64,000 nucleotides of DNA, from positions 77,130,713 through 77,194,712 of the forward strand of contig OW799236.1 of assembly GCA_941918925.1 (NCBI GenBank), given 5' to 3'. Shown here one piece after another: positions 46,759 through 59,974 of the stretch (positions within the stretch are counted from its first letter, which is position 1; every line of letters starts with the position of its first letter). Made by a program: the position numbers and the translations under genes. This DNA is from Phyto melanocephala (Eukaryota > Arthropoda > Insecta > Diptera > Rhinophoridae). The notes below the pieces were generated by a model. That model was not told the origin of the DNA. It saw only the letters and a list, made by a program, of their open reading frames with translations, and did not search any database.

Positions 46759-49124
46759 GAATCTACTATATAGCATATAAATAGGTACAGACATACAAAT
46801 TTGATACGGCATTAAAAGTTATTTTAAAAATATCTCTTTGTTTTGCCTTAAGAAATCCAACTGTTGCTTATTTGTATTTTTAAAACTCTTACGCACATAC
46901 ACAAACAAACAGATAGGTCATAGTCCTTGGTTTATATTTTTACATGTGTGTATATGCACTGTACTTACATGCATATACATACATAAGCACATACATACTT
47001 ACATATGTATGAATATATTTTTCACATTTTAGAATTTCAATTAAACATATAAATAAATGTATAAAATTGCAAATTATTTGTATGTATGTAGCTATTTTTA
47101 TAAATGGTTAACGTAAAAAAAACCGTCTGTTTTGAAACGAAAACAAAATTGAAATGAACTGAATTTGTTATTGTATTGAAAATGCGTAAAATTTGCATAG
47201 AAATCAGTTTTTGTTGTTTTTTTTTGTGATCGACAATAGCAGCAAAAACAACTACAGTAATCGAGGGTACAAATTACCGTTAGATATAGTTGGGCCATGC
47301 TTTTTAATTTTATTACGCGGTCTAACACCGCATACATTAAATCAAAACAAATAATCAAAACAGAGAATACCGAGTTGTTAACGTTGCAGCGACGTTACTC
47401 ACCACATTAGCAGCACTGTCAACGTCGCTGACTGAAGGTCATTATACAGCGTTGTTGATTTGTTTTTGTTTGTCGTATGTTTTTGCGCATTGTTTTGTTA
47501 TTGAATTGAAATGAAAGAAAAAAAATTATAAATAGCATTTACACACAATCAAACGCACTTGTATTTTTACTCCAAATTGTAGTAGAAATTATCGTTGCCG
47601 GAGTGTTTCATGATGTTAATGTTGTTGACGTCGTTTTAGAATAACTGCAAAAGCAAAAAAAAAAACAACGGCAAACGAACGATGACGGTGTTGTTGTTTT
47701 TTTAGTAGTCAGCAATTCGGCTTTTCACATTCGTTAGTTGTTTATTTATTTCGATTCGTGTTTGGTTCTCTATATAAATTTTTTGTTTTTGCTTTATTCG
47801 CTGTTGTTGGTTTGCCGAGTAAACAAAAGTAAACAAGTCACATTTTGCGTTGTCTTGTTCTTATTATTGTTGTGTTAAGTTTTACGTACAAATATGTATG
47901 TATGTAAGTAAAACATACGCCTGGGTATACAAATGAGTGTTTGTATGTAAGTACTATGTTAAAAATGTATTTATATGATGTGTGCAAGTTTGTTATTACT
48001 ACTTTATATTGCTGTAAGAGTTGCCAGATGGTATACAAATTTATATTCTCAATTAAGTACACATGTACATATTTTTGTTTGTAGTCTTTTTACATTTGAG
48101 CACATTTTCCAACTTTTATTAAATAAACAAGATGTTAACATCTTCCCATACGAATTGTATCAATTTTTCTACATCTTTAAGAGATGTACCTAATTCATTT
48201 CGTTACTCTCAACATCTTTCGATTTTTTTAGTGTCTTCACTAGAAAAAAGAAATATAGCTGACGAAAAATATATACCATCACTAGAAAAAACATTCAAGT
48301 GTAAAAAAAAAATACACAAAATGTAAGATTTCTCATCATTTTCATCTTTTCATCCTGTTCAAAAATTACAATAATAAGTGCTTTTGCTCTGCAAGGGCAA
48401 AATCTAATACTGCAAAAAATTTTAATTCCATTTTATTAGTAATTTATTTGAACAGACACGTGAAAATAAATACAACGACAGATGAAAGTGTAAATGTAAA
48501 CATGTTGTTTCTAATTTTCAACATCTTCCACGCATTCCGTTAAAATATGAGTATAAGTAAAAAATTATTAAAGAAATTATTCGACAAACTTTCTATGTTG
48601 TGAATTTCTATTACAAGATTTTCTATAACTTTTTGCAAAATTGTTTTTTGTTGTGCAACATTTTCAAGAGTATGGATATTCTACAATGTTCAGTAACTGA
48701 TTTACTGAGAAATATTTTTCATGGTAACTGAGAACCAACCATTCCTGCAAACTACTGTTGGGAACTCCATAGGGATACTCCAACTACATCGTAAAAAATT
48801 TTTTTTTCCTGTTGATTATAATAATTTTTGCTATTAATTAAAGCGTATCTTAGCAAATAAAATAAATTCTATCTGTATTCAGTATTAATTTAATTAATTA
48901 ATATTAATTAATTTAATATTAGTTTATAATTATATGTTGCCTAGTTTTATTAATTTACCTATACAACTTTATAAGACTAATTTTCTATGGCTAATTGATT
49001 TATGTCCATATAATCGTTTTATCACTTTTTGATTATTTTTTAATAAAATCGTTAATTATTTTTCATAAGGTATCCCACAAATTTATTAAAACTGATTCAA
49101 TAAAAAAATTAGGTTTATTAAAAA
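46759..49124. other. Non-coding region with CATA microsatellite and untranslated-like patch
   Basis: CATA/TATG-rich 46950-47010. The 47370-47470 patch has GCAGCGACGTTACTCACC and GTCAACGTCGCTGACTGA, GC-richer than its surroundings and possibly host regulatory or 5' exon sequence. 48890-48930 is a TTAATTAATATTAA palindromic stretch. No gene supported. Confidence 0.4.
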
Positions 49125-49390
49125 AGTAGCTTGTGTCCGCGACTTCGTCTGCGTAGTTATTAGGATAAAAGGTAGACTTAGTATTAACAACAAAAATAAA
49201 AATATTAACAACAAAAACAACCCGTTTAGGATGTGTGATGACGAGTTTGCCAACGATTTCGCGTTATTATCGTGATAAAAAGTAGCCTATATGTTAATCT
49301 AGTTCCGTTAAGCCGTTTTTGCGTGATTGAGTAACAAATATCCAAACATAAAACATACAAACATTCACATTTATTATATTAGTAGGATTA
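49125..49390 (+). mobile_element. 3' end of an RTE-like LINE or derived SINE
   Basis: TGTCCGCGACTTCGTCTGCG near the start, TAAAAAGTAGCCTATATGTT, then TTTTTGCGTGATTGAGTAAC, ACATACAAACATTCACATTT and the terminal ATATTAGTAGGAT. This order is characteristic of the 3' ends of insect RTE-like LINEs. 5'-truncated, no coding sequence left. Confidence 0.7.
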
Positions 49391-50485
49391 ACGACATGAA
49401 TACCTATGTAACTACTTACTTTTAAGATTTTTGATAGATTCTCTTATTATAGAGAGTTCAATACCTACCGTACCGATCTTAATTTTATATTTATATATTT
49501 ATACACAAATAATTTTTGATTTTAAGCTTAAACTTTTACAAGCACATTTTAAAAATTTTGCCAAGTTGAAAAAAAAAATTCCCGAAATCTGGCAAGACTG
49601 TTTACAAATCACTATTGTTTATTGTTATTGTCTTGCTTACACTTTGCAATTTCTTACTCATTGCAACTTTAACTCCCCACCAACCAGTTCGTTTCCATTG
49701 TTTTTGTTTTATTATAGAATAGCCAAACATTATTCACTATTTTTTTTTGTTTATGTCAAGTTAAATTCAAAATAACGCGAATAACAAAAAACTACACCAA
49801 AGACACATATCAACACATCTCTTGTGACTGTTGGTGCTGTTGTTGTATGCATTGTATTATATAAAACATTCAGACATACATACATGTATATAAAAATAAG
49901 TATGTACGCATATAGTGTGTAGTTGCATTATTTTTTGATTCAAAATAAACATCAACGGCAGCAGCAATAAAGTGCAAAACAAATAAAACTGAAAACAAGT
50001 CACACAACAACTCGCAACCGACCAAAGAAAAAACCGCCGTCTATTATGCACTGATACGTAAGAACTGTAAAGAATTTTAATACAATGCGAATAATACAAC
50101 AAAAACTACTAAAAACAACAACAGCAGTAAGAAATAAATAAAAGAAATGCACAAAATTAACGTCAACGCAATGCGAATCAAACAAAACAATAAAATCGCA
50201 CATACAGCCAAGAACACTTTCACGCACACACCAATACAAAGACTGACTATACCAAGTAAATACTATTTGTCCACACTCAACGTTCTTATTGGAACAGTGG
50301 GTAAGCAACAGATATGTATAATTTAATTTGTCTCTAGCAATAATTTCTTCGATTACTTAAATAAGACAGTGTTAATACTTATAGCAGATTAATATAAAAT
50401 GGTTTTTCTTTTAAGTATACGCGATAATTTTTATATATTATTACATTATACGAATATTTTGAATACTTCAAGTTGTTGTGATTTA
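49391..50485. other. Non-coding region
   Basis: AT-rich with CAACAA/GTTGTT-style stretches at 49780-50300. The opposed overlapping frames at 49857-50308 have no recognisable domains. Confidence 0.4.
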
Positions 50486-50735
50486 ACACCATTAGACTAT
50501 TTCTTGTAGGGTTATTTAAAGTCATTGGTCTTTCGAAATAAACCAGACTCTCTTCAAGCTTTACGAGTCAATATTAAACGTACCATTCATGACACATGAC
50601 TTAGTTTAGTTGAAAAAGTGCTCGAAAATTGGGTTCATAATTTCATTCGTTCCTGCAAAATAAGTCGTAGAGGCTATTTGAATGACCTTTTTTTAGAACT
50701 TAATTGTATTGATTGTAAAACTTTTAAATTTCCTT
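50486..50735 (+). pseudogene. C-terminal fragment of a mariner-like transposase
   Basis: The translation reads CDLTPLDYFL-stop-GYLKSLVF, which contains the third catalytic residue region. It continues RNKPDSLQALRVNIKRTIHD, VEKVLENWVHNFIRSCKISR and RGYLNDLF. Only the last third of the protein remains, with two in-frame stops. No TIR found. Confidence 0.75.
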
Positions 50736-53700
50736 AACAATAGGTGTTTTTTTTTAAAGAAATCATAAAACTTTTATTGGAAAACCTTTTGTAATGGCAT
50801 AATATTTTTTTTCTTAACTAGTTGCATATAGTACACCATTAAAAACAAGATTGTGTAACAAAGTAGCGTATCGTAAGACTTGCACAAATCTAAAATATGC
50901 ATGATGGTACATTTGGTACGGCCATATGTATATAGCAGTCTTCCTTTCTGGCTATTTTTTTTTAAATAAGTGAATTTCTGTCAGGGCAGTGTCTAAGTTC
51001 CTAATAACGCTAAACTTACGAGGGCAGTGTTAGAAACTGTGAGGACATGCAGTTAGTATATTGAGACGAAAACTTAAAAAAATTTCCTTAATCATTTGAA
51101 ATATTGTACTAAAAGTGACAACCGAGGACTTTAAAATCCATAAAGATCAAAGCAAAGGATTATTAATTTTTTAAATTATATGTACACAAAACCAAGTTTT
51201 ATTAGCATAATGTTTAGTACTTCTAGAATATTGCTTAAACCACTGTCACTTAAGAAAGCTACATAACAAAAACAACGAGCAACTCAAAAAATGACGTTGA
51301 CAATTGCGTTTAAATTTGCAAAATAACACACAACAAATTTTATTTGTTTTACTCAGTTTTTTTGTGGGGGTATTTTTTGGGATTCAGTTGTTGTTTTTAT
51401 TCTTATTTTTTTATTTTTTTTTTGCTTATGCATTTCTTACCAAAACATAATAACAAGGCGAAAAGGCATAAAGGGGACCCCAATGTTGTGTAAGAGAGTG
51501 AGAGTTGGGTAACGAAACAACTTTCTTAAGAGTGAAACTAGATTGAAATGAATAAAACAGCAGTACCAACAACGACAACAATAATAACAGAAAAATAAAT
51601 ATTGTATGTTAATGAAGGCTGCTGAGTAAGTGTGCGTTTGAGTTGTACTGTTTTGTTTTATCTTATTTATTCTTAAGATTTCGTATGTTGGTTCTTATTA
51701 TTTTTTTTTTTTTTTGCAATTGACGTACGAACATTGCGTTTTATGGTTTGGTTTTTTTGTTATAGTTGTTGTATTTTTATTATGCGATTACAACAACTTC
51801 TAACTAAGAAGTGTGTATTTTGTTTTTACAGTTAAAGGTTGCTATTACTAACTGTTAATCATAGTAATGACGATGATGATGTTGTTGACGTATGTAGTTT
51901 TTGATGTTGTTTTGATGTAGTTGTTGCAACCACTACTAATGTTTATAATGCTGCCGTTGTAACCAGATAAAACTGTAAAGAAATGAGTTTTTTTGTTTCA
52001 TTGCTCCCTATTATTATTATTTGTTTGCAATAGGAATGTATTTGTTTTTTCTTTTTTTTTTTATCCTGTTAATGTATGTTTCTGAAAGGCGTCCAGTCTG
52101 TTTTTTGTTTAAATGCAAAGTACCTACATATTCATAAATTATGTTTTATTTTTGTTAATTTAAAAAATATAACATTAATTAGTTAGTTAGCAACTCAAAC
52201 ATAAAACCCATTCAAAACAAAAACATTCTGTCGTTAATTAAGAATATGCACGCAAAGAAAAAACATGGTTGTGATCATCATAATCGAAGAGAAACATACT
52301 ACGATTGAAATGCATGATTGTGATTAAAACATATAATGATTATCAGTTATCATTATTATGTTTAATTAAAGTATCAAGCAATAATCATATGTATGGCTAC
52401 AATTGAAATCGGCAATCTTTGCTATTTTCTACAGAAAACGTACATACTTATAATGATTGTACTTACCATTTTAATTGCAATTTTTATACCAATATTTTTT
52501 TTTAATTTTCTGATTTATTTTCTAGTTTTTCCATTTTTACAAAAATTTTTTGTTTTTTTTTTGACATTTAAAACTTTTAAAATAATGAAAATTTATTTAG
52601 TAAGAAGAAGAACATTTTAAATCAATTTATTATTGAAAAAAGTCATAGATTGATTGCTTTGTAATCATAATGTTGTCTCATCTATTATTTAATGATTATT
52701 TGTAATTTTGAAATGTCCAATCTTGTCATTGGACTTAAATAATTTTTATATTTTTCTTATCATTTTATGTAATCTTTACATTGATTATGAATTATTATTA
52801 ATATTTTTTATATATACATATGAATTTATATCTTCCGTTTTTAAATGTACCATATTTATATTAATTTTTTCTATATTTACTTACCATTTTTAAGTGAACC
52901 ATTGAATACTTACCCTTATATACCAATCGTTTTTATAGCTCTTACACTGATCTTTCAAAACATAGATGTTACTCTTTTCGTAACTCTTGCACGGTCATCT
53001 CGTTGTATATTTTTTAATTGATACCTTAAAAAATGTTTGTATAATTACACACTTAAAGAGCAACAGAAAATAAAACTTTACCTAAAACAATAATAATATC
53101 ATCTTCATTTATTTAATTTTACCCTATAATTATGTTTACCTTTTAAGTAAAAATAATTTATAATCTGTTGTAAATAACCATTCAATTACCCAATAGTTTT
53201 GGCAATTAACACCAGATTATTTAATATTTTGTGTGTGCCCCAAACACACAAAAATACAGGATATAATGTTATTTTTGTTGCATTAATTTTCCTAAATCAT
53301 ACTACATATTTTGAAACAACAACCAAGTAATGATTAAATGATATAATTCAAACCAATGCTTGATTATCGTGACAAAATATGTGATGAAATGAAACAAAAA
53401 TAACTATTATTTGTTTTCGACATCCAAATATTGTTAAAGCGAATATAATATGACCGTCGTAATCATGTTGTTGTTGCATGTAAATGCTAAAAATAAAACC
53501 AATGCTTTCCTTTTAAGCTCTTTCTATTCTTTTATTTCTTTCTAAGTTTCTATTTTGGGTAAATACAATATCTGACAAAAGTATGCTACCATGTTGTTAA
53601 TAACTGTTAATTATTTTATTCTAGGAGGAGAAAGTTCCTCCTTATCTTTGCAAATACCCCGTACTATTTTAAGGTGTACAATTTTGAATGGATTCATTCT

Positions 53701-53865
53701 GTTTAAATTATCAAATATTTATCCAACCGTGTTATGTATTAAGTATTGTTAACTTGTTTAAATATTCTCTGCATATAAAAATATCTCCTCGTACATAAAT
53801 ATATACAAAATTTTATAACCTTAGATTAAGAAGAGAAATCCTATTTAAGGTATTGTAAAAACAAA
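50736..53865. other. Non-coding region; very AT-rich from 52250 to 53500
   Basis: 51350-52000 has GTTGTTG/ACAACAA-rich sequence. 52260-52390 and 53320-53480 both carry ATNATCATAAT and ATGATTACGA-like motifs in opposite orientation. They may be subterminal parts of an unrecognised element, but no clear TIR or duplication was found. Confidence 0.35.
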
Positions 53866-53867
53866 TA

Positions 53868-54901
53868 CAGGGTGCTCCAACCAAAACTTGTTATTTTTAT
53901 TTATTTTATTATTTTTTATTATGATAGAAGTTTCTATGAAAATAAGTAGTTAATCAAAATATCGGACAAATGTTCGCCACGGCTTCGATGGCATACTTTT
54001 ATTCCATTCCTCATATTCCATATTGATATCACACTGAAACATAATTAAGGTTCAAAGTCGTTAATCTGGCGAAATATCTCATCTTTAAATGCTAGAATTG
54101 TTTTAGACTTATTGATGGACATTTTTTTAAATATCCTAAAAGAAAAAAGTCCAGACTGTGAGATAACACGGGCATTGAATTTTTCGAAAGCTATGTGGCA
54201 AATGGCACCATCTTGTTAAAACCACATATCGTCCAGGCTCATGTCCTCAAGTTCGTTATCACCTCGTTACCATTTATGGAATCTGCTTGGCCAACTTCAC
54301 TGGCGAAGAAGTATGGATCGATGACACCGCTGTGTCTGTGTGGATGCATCGGTTTTTCAAAAATCACTCGTGGATTCTCATTTACCTAACTGTGACAATT
54401 CTGTTTGCTATTGAATACACGAGGTAAAATATGCCTTGTGGCTGAAGTTGACTTTTTCTTGTATATTCACTTGTATTCACTTCTGTGTGTTCAACCAACC
54501 ATTTGGTGTATTGACTTCACATGGAATGATCAGTGTGCTACAGCTTTTAAGTCAATTGAACTTTGTAAGTATGTAAATTCAGCAAAATCAATGCGTTACG
54601 TTGAACGAACTGGACAAGTATGTATAGGTGTTTTTACATTCCAGGGGTCTGCACACGGTTTGTTGAAATTGGTGCACAATTCTGCCGATTTATTTGATCG
54701 CTCGTGCTGACATAAAAAAAATACGAAGTGCATTAAATGCATTTTGATTTAAACGTTAAAGGCTTCAACTATCTTAACGCATTGCTCAAGTGTGTATCTC
54801 TCTGTACTGAAACAAAGAAATGTCAAATTAAGTTAAGGAAAAGGCTGGACACTAAGGTGAGACTCACAGTTAACATCGTGTATTATGGTTGGAGCACTCC
54901 T
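53868..54901 (-). mobile_element. Decayed mariner-like element with TIRs and TA flanks
   Basis: The ends CAGGGTGCTCCAACC and (inverted) AGGAGTGCTCCAACC match at 12 of 15 positions and are flanked by TA (53866-53867 and 54902-54903). On the minus strand MWF-stop-QDGAICHIAFEK is the second catalytic motif (about 54185-54225). The region 54715-54820 resembles the N-terminal coding part of the copy at 45.2 kb (AAATGCATTTTGATTT, GCATTGCTCAAGTGTGTAT). Many indels; plus-strand frames here are antisense artefacts. Confidence 0.72.
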
Positions 54902-55146
54902 TAGAATTAAATTAATCAAAATTGTTCTCCAGCGAAGCCACGTCCTTTAACATCTAATATTACAGTGATAGTCTAAATAAAATACTCAGTAAGCTGAAAT
55001 CAAGTTTATCTGAAGAAATTATAGAAGTAAATAAAGAAAATTGAACTGGCGTATTGAAAGGATAAAAAAATCTACGTTCTTTCAGCGTATATTTGTTATA
55101 ATTAATTTTAAATACTCATACGCTAGCATGGCTTGTTAGCGTATTA

Positions 55147-55512
55147 CCCAGCAAAAAAATCTATGACAAAGAAGTGATTTTTCTGGGGTTCAACTGATGA
55201 TGAAGTACTTTAATTTAGGTGAAAACACTAGTGATTTTAGCATTAGCGTGTGATTGGCGATCATGTGTTTACATGAATATTGTAATGAACTGCACTTCAT
55301 TCTAATAATTGCATGGAACTCATGCATATTTGGTGACAAGTATCGGATATTTCATGTGTTAAATTTGTTTGTTTACATGAATTCTTTAAGATATTTTGCA
55401 TGATGTTGCATTCATTTTTAAGCACGTCATTTATGACAAATTATTTTGCAGTTAAGAAGTCATTTAGAATTAATGCTTTTACACAATTGATTTCCAATTT
55501 TTTTTGCTGGGT
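55147..55512. mobile_element. 366-bp MITE with CCCAGCAAAAAAA termini and TTA duplication
   Basis: TIRs CCCAGCAAAAAAA at the left and complement at the right (13-14 bp), flanked by TTA at 55144-55146 and 55513-55515. A 3-bp TTA fits Harbinger; a degenerate TTAA would fit piggyBac, so the class is open. The interior repeats ACATGAAT and GCATGA-like words. Confidence 0.65.
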
Positions 55513-55515
55513 TAA

Positions 55516-56336
55516 TATTAATATTTTTCCAATTTTTTTAAAATAGAAAAATTGTTATTTTTAAAGGAAAAAATAAAATAATTTTTTTTTCCTATTTATT
55601 TTATACTCTCCAAATATATATCATATTCTGTAGTTCCTATAAGGAACATAGGGCCACTTTCTAAATATACTGCTATAAATTTGTTTACAGTAGGGATACA
55701 GTACCCAGATTATGGTTTTGTAAATTTTAGTTTGATTATGATTGATAGCAGTGATACCGAGAATCAACGAAAGCAAGGGCCTTAAACGTTTCTATAAATT
55801 ATTTTGTATCCGTACCGTAGTTATAAATAAAAGAAAGCCTTACAGCATGTGTCAAAAAGTATATGTTTTTTTGGTAGAACATAATTTGGCGAGTATCACC
55901 AATTTTTTTTTCTGAGTTACCGTGCCACCAATATACTTATATGGTTAAGACAGAAATTATTAAAAAATAGAAATAGTTGCGGTTGCTTTCTAAGAACAAG
56001 GGAAGCTTCTTACATTTTTTTATGAAAAATTTTGTTACAAAAAGGCAAAGACTAGCCTAAAACAAAGACTAAATCACAAAATTTTCACGTTTGAATGTAC
56101 GTGTTCTTCTGAAAACTACTAGATTCGTCAATCTGTTTTAAAACACTAAACTTTATTTTTATATATTCCATTTATACAATAAAAACTATGAAACAATGAT
56201 ATTCAAATAATATCAAACAACAAGTTAATTTTAAACAAGCATATTACAGATTGATTTTAACATTGTTTGTTTCCAAATGCGATTAATAGATGGTTATAAG
56301 ATGACAGTTTCTCGTAGTCGAATCACTAGAAAATTA
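55516..56336. other. Non-coding region, nothing recognised
   Basis: AT-rich with a small palindrome GTTCCT-ATA-AGGAAC near 55634. Confidence 0.45.
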
Positions 56337-56712
56337 TACAGTGGCTGTCATATATAATTCAGCAATTTGGTCGTTTTATTTTTGCTTTAAATTACTATGA
56401 ATATAACGGGATATATTTCTAGATTTATTCCCTTTTTTAACAATAATATTATTTCCCCTTATGTTGAAGTAAGTTTTCAATCATTTAGTTTATTTAATTT
56501 TTCCGCTGAGAGAATAATAAATAAATTGGATATTTAAGGGAATAAAAATAAATAAATTATTAAATAATTAAGTTAATGTTTAAAAAAAGGTATATTTTGT
56601 TTTTTTTGGTTGGTAGATTGTTAATAACAATAGCGGTGTATATTTATTTGATACAATTATAAAATAGTTTTCAATAAAAATTTTTATATAAATTATTATA
56701 AACATCTACAAA

Positions 56713-57945
56713 ATGGCTAATAGTTCACGGCCAAGCGCAGGAGAGATAATACCTATAGAGTTTAGCCAAGATTTGAAGCAAAACACCAGCTGCAATATTC
56801 AAAGTAAAAAATTGCGAAAAAAATTACAACAATAAGGATAGACACTTAAATACAAAGTATATCCGCCTTAAAGTAGTTGATTTTTGCACCAAAAATTCTG
56901 TCAAAATTTGCGTCTGAAGGCGGAGCAACACCATATTTATTCTCTATATGCAGAAGGCTTTATAAAGACGGGAAACATGGACGAGCTGTGGAATAAGTTT
57001 CTTACATAGGCAAAATTAATTAACAAAAGTGGTCAACGTTCTTTGCAGATCACGTCTTAAAGGCAGAAGGTTTTTGTAAAAAAAAAATACTTTAAACGGC
57101 TCCACGAAAAGCCCCCCAATGAAATAACACCCAGGAAACAATCCCCAATGAAGTAAATCCCAAAAAAATTGGAAATAACACCCAAAAGCGAAAACGTAAC
57201 AACCCCCAATGATGAAAATGAAATAACCCCCAATGAAATAAGCCCCATTAGTAACAAAAATCGCAAATTTATTGATATAAATCGTGTGAAGGCCCGCAGG
57301 CGTCTTCTTCATAATAAGGATATATGCAACTTCGAAAGTGTGCCAGCATTCATAATTAATTTTTTTTAGTGAAAGAACATACAAAGCTCGTTTAATAGTG
57401 ACTACTTTTGGTCCAGTGCAGTTATTTTCCCTTATACGATGGAAGCAATTTCAGATCAGCCACCAACGAGCTATCCTAAAACTTTCGAATGGCTTGAAGA
57501 TTCAACTCATGAAAAACGTTGTTATAGTTACAATGTTGTAAACATGTATTGTTGATTGTTGTTAACAAAGGGAAAACAATTTCTCAAGTGTACTTAAACC
57601 TAACGAAAGATGTTATAGTTGCTAAGAGCAATCGTCTACTTGGTGAGGATTTTTTTTATAGCACGACTATGCGCATTTATTCACAAGACTAAAAATGCAT
57701 ACAAATTTCTAGGTCGTGAAGGCATTGAAGTTTTGGAGTGGCCTCCTTAAAGCTTAAAGCTTTTACCAATAGAAAACGTATGGCCATGGTTTAAAACTAT
57801 AATTAGTGAAAAGGGTTCTTGAAATTTTATCGAACTAAAATATTTAATTACTAACACTTGGTACACTTTTTTTCAGACATGTGCGAAAAATATGTACTTT
57901 CTAGTCCGACATTCTTGGCGTGAATTTCTCAAAATAATGGCGGCC
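56713..57945 (+). pseudogene. Tc1-like transposase remnant
   Basis: MANSSRPSAGEIIPIEFSQD (56713) may be the degenerate N-terminus. Clear homology is in the C-terminal third: KFLGREGIEVLEWPP followed by a stop, then SLKLLPIENVWPWFKTI (57700-57800). This corresponds to IEVLEWPxQSxDLNPIENVW, with the third catalytic glutamate in PIEN retained. It ends SWREFLKIMAAT. The stop falls where CAA (Gln) would be expected, a single C-to-T change. The first catalytic region is not identifiable, and the segment 57105-57250 is replaced by repeats. Confidence 0.68.
57105..57250 (+). repeat. Imperfect minisatellite, CCCCAATGAAATAA-type units
   Basis: Units of about 12-24 bp with CCCCAATGAAATAA or ACCCAxxAAA repeat six or more times. 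They create antisense glycine/isoleucine-rich and sense NEITPNEI-like frames that are not genes. Confidence 0.7.
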
Positions 57946-58374
57946 ACTGTAGTCAATGCTTACTTATTTATGAAATATGAACTATATTGATCTCTTTTAT
58001 TATTATCACAGTAAAAAAGTACAAATAAATTTATATAAATATTTTCTTGTTTTCGAATATGTATGTCACCTATATTTTTTAAAATACATATGTATTATAT
58101 TTAAAAACTAATAAAAAAAAGCCGGAAATATATGCAAGTAATTTCTAAAAGTTAATTTGTTTACTAATTTCTGATAGCCACTGTATGTGCAAGAACTAAT
58201 GTCACATTTTTTTGTAACTCTAGATGGCACTGTTAACGAGCCTTTTAAATATCTATGTATGAAAATAATTTTTTTATCAATATGGCAACACTGAAAGCTG
58301 CACTTTAAGAAAAAATACAATGTTTAAATAAACAAATGAAACGTATTTATTTTTTAAATATTAAAAAAAAAACA

Positions 58375-58450
58375 AGTAAGAGTGCTGTATTTGGCCGTGC
58401 CGAATTTGATAATACCCTTCACGATCATATACATCGATCATATACATACA
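58375..58450 (-). mobile_element. Tail fragment of interspersed element, copy H7
   Basis: ACAAGTAAGAGTGCTGT, then the hairpin ATTTGGC-CGT-GCCGAAT (58389-58405) and AATACCCTTCAC: the reverse complement of the H-family tail. No head found to the right, so this is a solo tail or a truncated copy. Confidence 0.55.
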
Positions 58451-59974
58451 TCATCACTTGACTCTGTACTTAAATATTTCATAACTTTTGGAGTGCCACA
58501 ATTCTTTCTTTAGAAGTTGTTTATTATTTTCTTTTCTAATTTGTTTAAACACACGATTTATTTTAAAATTCTTACACATCACAAGCTTGTTAAACAAACA
58601 TCGTCATCAAAATTCATTATCTTGACAAGTCCACTTTTTTTAGTTCAAACAAAAACAAACAGTCACACAAGAAAACAAGCACAAAGAAAAAACATCATCT
58701 GTATCTAACGGAAATGCCAAAATATTTACAAGAAATTTCTAAAGAGTTCAAACATTCAGCTCTCTCTTCTCTTTAGCACCTTTATCACTTAAGATTTTGT
58801 GTTCTAATTATGGAAAAAAAAGATTAAACGAGTTGTTTACCTTTTTCTACTTTGTTGACGTTTTGTACATTAAGGAAGCGGAAGCATTTTAAGTTGACAA
58901 CTATTGTTCATCACTTCTATAACTTTGTATGTGTGTTTATTTGTTTATTTTTTTCATAAACGTTAACTGCACAAAATTTTTTATAAAAAAAAAAACAAAG
59001 CAACAATAAATTAATTCAAATAATTTGTTGTTGAACTGTATAACATGTGTTATTTATGTGAGTTTTAAGGAGATTAATTTAAAAAGTATTACGAATTCGT
59101 GCATTTGTTGTAACAGTTTATTACTGCAAGTTTTATTGTGGAATTAAAAAAAAAGTTGTTGTTTTGTTTTTATAATTTGTTTGAATTTTTTGTTAAATAT
59201 TTGAAGGTTAATTAGTTATTTATAATAAAGTCAATTAATACGCATGGATTAGTGCTAAACTGAATAAACAATTTATGTGAATGTTGCGTTAATGTCATTA
59301 ATGTAAGTTGCATGACAATAATTTAAAGTTAATTAAACTTTTACTTTGGATTGTAATTAATTATAAAAATATTATGAGTTTTGGACTAATTCTTCCTTCT
59401 TTCTGTTTCCGTTTGAAAATATTTTGTTTTCGGAATCATTCTTAGAACAAATTAAGATGTTTGATTCATATTGATTAATTTGCTGTTCCCTTTTACTAAA
59501 ATTCTGTCATAAAAGTCGCTCATGCAAAAAAATAATTCCATAATGATTTCAATTCTCTAAATAATAATATTAAGAATAAATAATATGAATATGAAAAATA
59601 ATAAAAATATGGCTGCGAAAGTTTCTGTTCTGACCCTATCCGTTTATGGCCTTAGTAAGGCAAAAAGTCATGATAAATAGTGATGGCACTCTTTCGTGCA
59701 CACCGGTTGCACGGTTTGGAGAATGAACATTGTAAGGACATCGTAAGACAAATATGTATGTGCTATATATGCACATGCTGAATGTGATAATACATGTAAT
59801 CATCATGTTCATATGTAGGTATAATCAAAACATTGTAGCAAAGCCTGAATTGCAGATTTAATTTATTTCAATGCGGACAAGTCAGTAATCCGTATGTTTA
59901 TCGTCATTCGAGATATTCATAAATAGTTATTTTGTCCTGGAGAGATCATATTGAGGGTAGAATATAGAAAGCTT
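58451..59974. other. Non-coding AT-rich region, nothing recognised
   Basis: No TIR, repeat or homology that I can support. Confidence 0.45.

Larger units (their letters stand above)
56339..58183 (+). mobile_element. Decayed Tc1-like transposon, TA-flanked
   Basis: The ends CAGTGGCTGTCA and (inverted) CAGTGGCTATCA are flanked by TA at 56337-56338 and 58184-58185. A second CCACTG-TA at about 57951-57959 offers an alternative right end. The interior carries a degraded Tc1 transposase on the plus strand and a short imperfect minisatellite (57105-57250). Confidence 0.68.

Noticed and set aside
52393..52893. Hydrophobic frames resembling membrane segments
   Set aside because: Very T-rich DNA gives Phe/Leu/Ile frames by chance; there is no conserved topology.
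54195..54710. Plus-strand frames of 64 and 101 codons
   Set aside because: They lie antisense to a minus-strand mariner-like transposase remnant and have no homology of their own.
57016..57384. Antisense glycine-rich 122-codon frame
   Set aside because: Created by the CCCCAATGAAATAA minisatellite on the opposite strand of a Tc1 relic.
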